Positions 61,112-64,000 of a DNA stretch of 64,000 bases are shown here, one piece after another. The notes beneath the pieces are model-generated. The model saw nothing but the letters and a program-made list of their open reading frames with translations. It ran no database searches and was not told the origin of the DNA. The DNA comes from Calliphora vicina. Lineage: Eukaryota; Arthropoda; Insecta; Diptera; Calliphoridae. The stretch lies in assembly GCF_958450345.1 (NCBI RefSeq), contig NC_088780.1, forward strand, positions 66,487,533 to 66,551,532. The letters are read 5' to 3'. The translations under genes were made by a program, and so were the position numbers. Every line of letters begins with the position of its first letter. The stretch's first letter is position 1.

Positions 61112-62960
61112 TGTAGTGTGTGGGCTGGTGTGTCTGTCAAACGTCTGTTCATTGTCCATTGAACAAACAGAAAACAAAATAAACATAAAGAAACAAGGTG
61201 GCCAGATTGCCGGCGGCGCTGGTATGCTCGCGTTTGCCTGGCTGGGAACTCGCCGGAGGGGGTGGTCCTTGCCAGCAATCCGGATCGAAAACACACACTA
61301 TCACAAAAATCATACCAGCAAAAGTATATTTAAGTTAAAGGGGCTCGAAGTAGTTTCTCTTGTCCTTTTTCTCTTTCCTTTATTTCCCTGCGTACCTATC
61401 TACCGAACAATTTCTTCTCCTGGCTGATGTTGTTGCCAGGAGATAACCCACCCACTCGGGATTGAATCCCGCCATGACATCCTATCGTAAGAATGTCCCA
61501 AACTTTCCCCGCAAACAATACCTTCCCTACTTACCGCCGCGTTTACTGAAATTTAGTAAATCATTTTAAAAAAAAAACTTGAAAAATAGCAATTTCATTT
61601 AAACATTATAAAAGTTTCGGTTTATTAATAAAGAATGAATTTATACAAACAAAAAAATGAATTATTAACAAAATTTACTTTAGAAATAAAAATGTACAAA
61701 AATTTTGTTTTTGTTTAAAAATTTCAAATTTTAGCTTTAAGATTCAGTTTTAAAAATTTAGCTTTAAGATTTTAGTTTTAAATTTTAAATTTAAGATTTT
61801 AGTTTTAAATTTTCTTTTCTTAGATTTTAGTTTTAAATTTTAATTTTTTTTTTGCTTTTAGTTTAATTTAATAAAATTTCTTTTAATAATAATAATTTAT
61901 AATGTATCTTTTTAAAACTAGCGTTACTGCTTTCCCGCTCTATTCCCTGGCGGCCAACTAATTTTGCGGAAGAATCTCCCGGGTGAGGATAGGGTAGATG
62001 GATATTTCCTGTCAGTGACGTGTCTAAATGTCTAAGTGGTTCGAGGTACTATTAATATTTAGAATTCTCTAATTCCTTTTATTTATTTATATATATTTAT
62101 TTATAAAAATTTTTTTTTTTGTATAGGAGAATTACCTATATAAGATTTAGGAAAATCTTGGGTTAATTAACCTCGCGACTCACTGTTCCCTAGGCCAGAG
62201 CTCTAACCTAACTCGCGCACGCGTGGTTAAGGTTCACACGCGGGATGTACTTTGCGATACTTAAGACTTCCTATTTGTTTATATAAATATCTCACTAATC
62301 ACCTTTTTTTTTATTTTATAAATATTTCTTTTTTTTTTTTTCTTATTTTCTTAAAGAAAAGGAACCGAATTGAACGTCCGTCTATATGTCCCGGTGTATT
62401 TTACTGTACTTCGTCGGAATATCACCAAATATACCCTAGCACCCCAGGCGTGGTGGTGCTAATGCTGCTTCTCCCTCGTTGGATGGAGTCTTGTTGCAGT
62501 GGCTTTGCAGGTTGGTTTGATTAGTTTTTTTTATTTTTTTATTTTTATATTTTAAGATTTAGTTTTAAGTTTAGCTTTAAGTTTAGCTTTAAGTTTAAAA
62601 AAAAAATCTTTTGTTTAATAAAATTTACTTATTTTGTTTAAAAAAAATCAAAAATTTAGTTTTTCTTTTATATGAGGCCACGGACTCCACCTTCTTCACT
62701 ATGTGGAGCCAAAATCAAAAAAGGGACGACATTTTCTCTTCTTGGTATCGAGAAACCTCGTTTACCAATATGGCTTCCTAGCTTCAACAATTGTTCAGCA
62801 ATTTGTTTGCCTACATAAAATTTTTTTTACAGGTATTTTGTTATTGTTTACATTTTCTCTACCTTCCAGCTGTCAAAACGTATGCCCTTAATCTTGAGTT
62901 GCCAACTATTTGCTCTCTTCTTCTTTTTAAATTTTTCGTATCGACAGGGTGCACATGACA
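61112..62960 (-). repeat. 5' LTR of the Osvaldo-like element, 1,849 bp
   Basis: Near-identical to 50272-52132; I found one substitution (a T/A at the T-run edge, about 61567) and one missing 12-bp unit. It should carry the sense promoter. Confidence 0.95.
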
Positions 62961-62964
62961 TACG

Positions 62965-63542
62965 TTAATACGTAAATAATTTTTTTATTAACAAAAACAA
63001 GTAATAAAATTACATTTAATTCAGACTTTTCATTATCAACTAATATTAACAAAAACTTAAAGAAAAAACAAAAATTTAAATTAAAGCACAGTTAATGTTT
63101 AAATCTATTTATTATGCCACATGTATTTGGTATTGCCATCTGAAAATAATGTTTTTTGTCGGTATATTGAGAAAACCAAAATTGTTAACGGACAGTTTAG
63201 CGGCCTAATAAATTTATGTCGACATTTAGTAACAGGCAGTTTGTCGATACATTGAGAATTAATGTAAGTAAATATGTACTGCTGAAAATTTCTACAATTT
63301 TCATAACAATTTTGTATAAGGAATTTATACTTTTTGAAAAGCTAACTCTACGTAAAATTTTTGTATTTTCAATAGAAAAATATTTTTAGTTGTCAAAATT
63401 TTGAAAAATAAACAAAATCCGCCTAGTTTTTGACTTGGCAAATTAATTTGATGGAAAAATTTCTAAAATTCCTTTTTAGCTTGACAAATGAAATTTTTTC
63501 TTGATTCTTGACAAGCATTGAAAAAGCTTGACAATCAAGCCC
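62965..63542. other. Right-hand remainder of the AAGCTTGA hAT-like element
   Basis: AT-rich, no ORF. The last ~80 bp carry several CTTGAC/GCTTGA motifs. Confidence 0.6.
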
Positions 63543-64000
63543 GTCTGACAACCGTATCTGACCTTACCTTAAGTCATTAATATAGACAATATGGATATCT
63601 AATGATAGATATTTCAAAGTCCATTGCAACGATGTAGATAAGGCTATATATAGTAAGTTGGACCTACAATGGGTCAAAATCGGGAAAAATATATTTTAAC
63701 CCGAATATTTTTTTCATTAAAAAATTTTTTTGTCATAAATTTTTTTTCCAAAAAAAAAAAAATTTAAAAAATTTTTTTTAAAAAAGTTTGGAAAAAACTT
63801 TTTTTAATAAAATTAAAAAACAATTTAAAAAAAAAAAAATTTTGAAAAACAATTAAAAAAAATTAAATTTTGTTTACCTAAAAATATTTAAGAAAATTTA
63901 TTTTAAAGTATAATTTGGTGAAGGGTATATAAGATTCGGCACAGCCGAATATAGCTCTCTTACTTGTTTTTTTTCTAAATTGGTTGGATTGTAGTTTTTG

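Larger units (their letters stand above)
50272..62960 (-). mobile_element. Young Osvaldo/Ulysses-like Ty3/gypsy LTR retrotransposon, 12.7 kb
   Basis: Flanked by TACG at 50268-50271 and 62961-62964. The coding strand is minus, so the 5' LTR is the right-hand one. Order on the minus strand: LTR, tRNA-Lys-type primer site, 0.9-kb leader, gag, pol in the -1 frame, 3.2 kb with no sense ORF, LTR. Long LTRs, this primer site and the RT/integrase type fit the Osvaldo clade. No env was found. The LTRs differ by one base and one 12-bp repeat unit, so insertion was recent. Confidence 0.93.
49464..63542. mobile_element. hAT-like element with AAGCTTGA repeats, split by a retrotransposon
   Basis: The left end CTAGGCTTGCC and right end GGGCTTG (reversed) are flanked by GTCTGACC (49456-49463) and GTCTGACA (63543-63550), an 8-bp duplication with one change. 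AAAAGCTTGA/TTTTTCTTGAC motifs cluster at both ends. Its own sequence is about 1.4 kb; no transposase recognised. Confidence 0.72.
46791..63569. mobile_element. TAA-flanked DNA element (Harbinger-like) hosting a hAT and a retrotransposon
   Basis: TAA at 46788-46790 and 63570-63572. The ends share AGGTAMGGTCAGA; further in, CAAATAWTTTGA-type sequence also pairs (46808 and 49441). The right end carries an extra 13-bp copy (GGTCAGATACGGTTGTCAGAC region, reversed). Its own length is about 2.7 kb and no transposase was recognised. The motif GTGGTCACA or its complement recurs through it. Confidence 0.78.
46531..63967 (-). mobile_element. mini-me / DINE-type repeat, copy D, split by the right nest
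   Basis: In reverse orientation it begins with the terminal hairpin CCCTTCACCTTTGTGAGAAGGG (46539-46560) and the core CCGACCCTATAAAGTATATA, GCCATGTCCGTCTGTCTGTC. It is cut after ATTACTAA at 46790 and continues at 63570 with TAAGTCATTAATATAGAC, through the A/T block, to GGCACAGCCGAATATAGC...TTACTTG at 63967. The two parts together equal copies A and B in length. Confidence 0.9.

Overview
The window looks like repeat-rich intergenic DNA from a higher fly, most likely a calyptrate/muscoid dipteran. This is inferred from four things: strong AT richness, mini-me/DINE-type repeats (hairpin ATTCGGC-TGT-GCCGAAT, a TATATATTCT core and a GTCY microsatellite), Jockey- and LOA-type LINEs, and BEL/Pao, CsRn1-like and Osvaldo-like LTR elements. 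I find no convincing host gene, rRNA, true tRNA or CRISPR. Almost everything that can be identified is a transposable element, and most elements sit inside one another.

Left nest (about 0.3-46 kb). A decayed BEL/Pao pol fragment (310-1893, minus) is cut at its left side by the 3' end of a LOA-type LINE (1-309). Next is a piggyBac-like transposase pseudogene (minus strand) whose N-terminal part (45682-45876) and remainder (2030-3033) lie 42.6 kb apart. A CsRn1-like Ty3/gypsy element (3034-45681, target duplication ATAT) landed in its coding region. The 5' LTR of that element was opened by a 30.8-kb unit with ~160-bp terminal inverted repeats and a TTA duplication (3083-33924). This unit now carries an intact-looking LOA LINE (4093-9762), an intact-looking Jockey LINE (12739-17490), a three-exon hAT transposon (18445-22771), a mini-me copy, a CR1/L2-like LINE broken by four insertions (about 24.4-31.65 kb), and four small elements with P-like termini and 8-bp duplications. 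The 3' LTR was opened separately by a truncated mini-me. Inside that are, in order, a hAT pseudogene element, a second hAT, a Tc1, a third hAT and a palindromic MITE.

Right nest (46.5-64 kb). One mini-me copy is split (46531-46790 and 63570-63967) by an element with a TAA duplication (46791-63569). That is split by a hAT-like element (49464-63542), which is split in turn by a very young 12.7-kb Osvaldo/Ulysses-like LTR retrotransposon on the minus strand (50272-62960). The retrotransposon has near-identical 1.85-kb LTRs, TSD TACG, a tRNA-Lys-type primer site, gag, and pol in the -1 frame with a CCCAAAA slippery heptamer.

The most unusual feature lies in the 3.2 kb between its pol and its 3' LTR: on the OPPOSITE (plus) strand there is a run of six or seven small exon-like blocks with GTAAGT/GTGAGT donors and pyrimidine-AG acceptors, and small reading frames stay open across the junctions. 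This suggests a spliced antisense transcript started by the LTR. All boundaries were read by eye and should be treated as accurate to a few bases.
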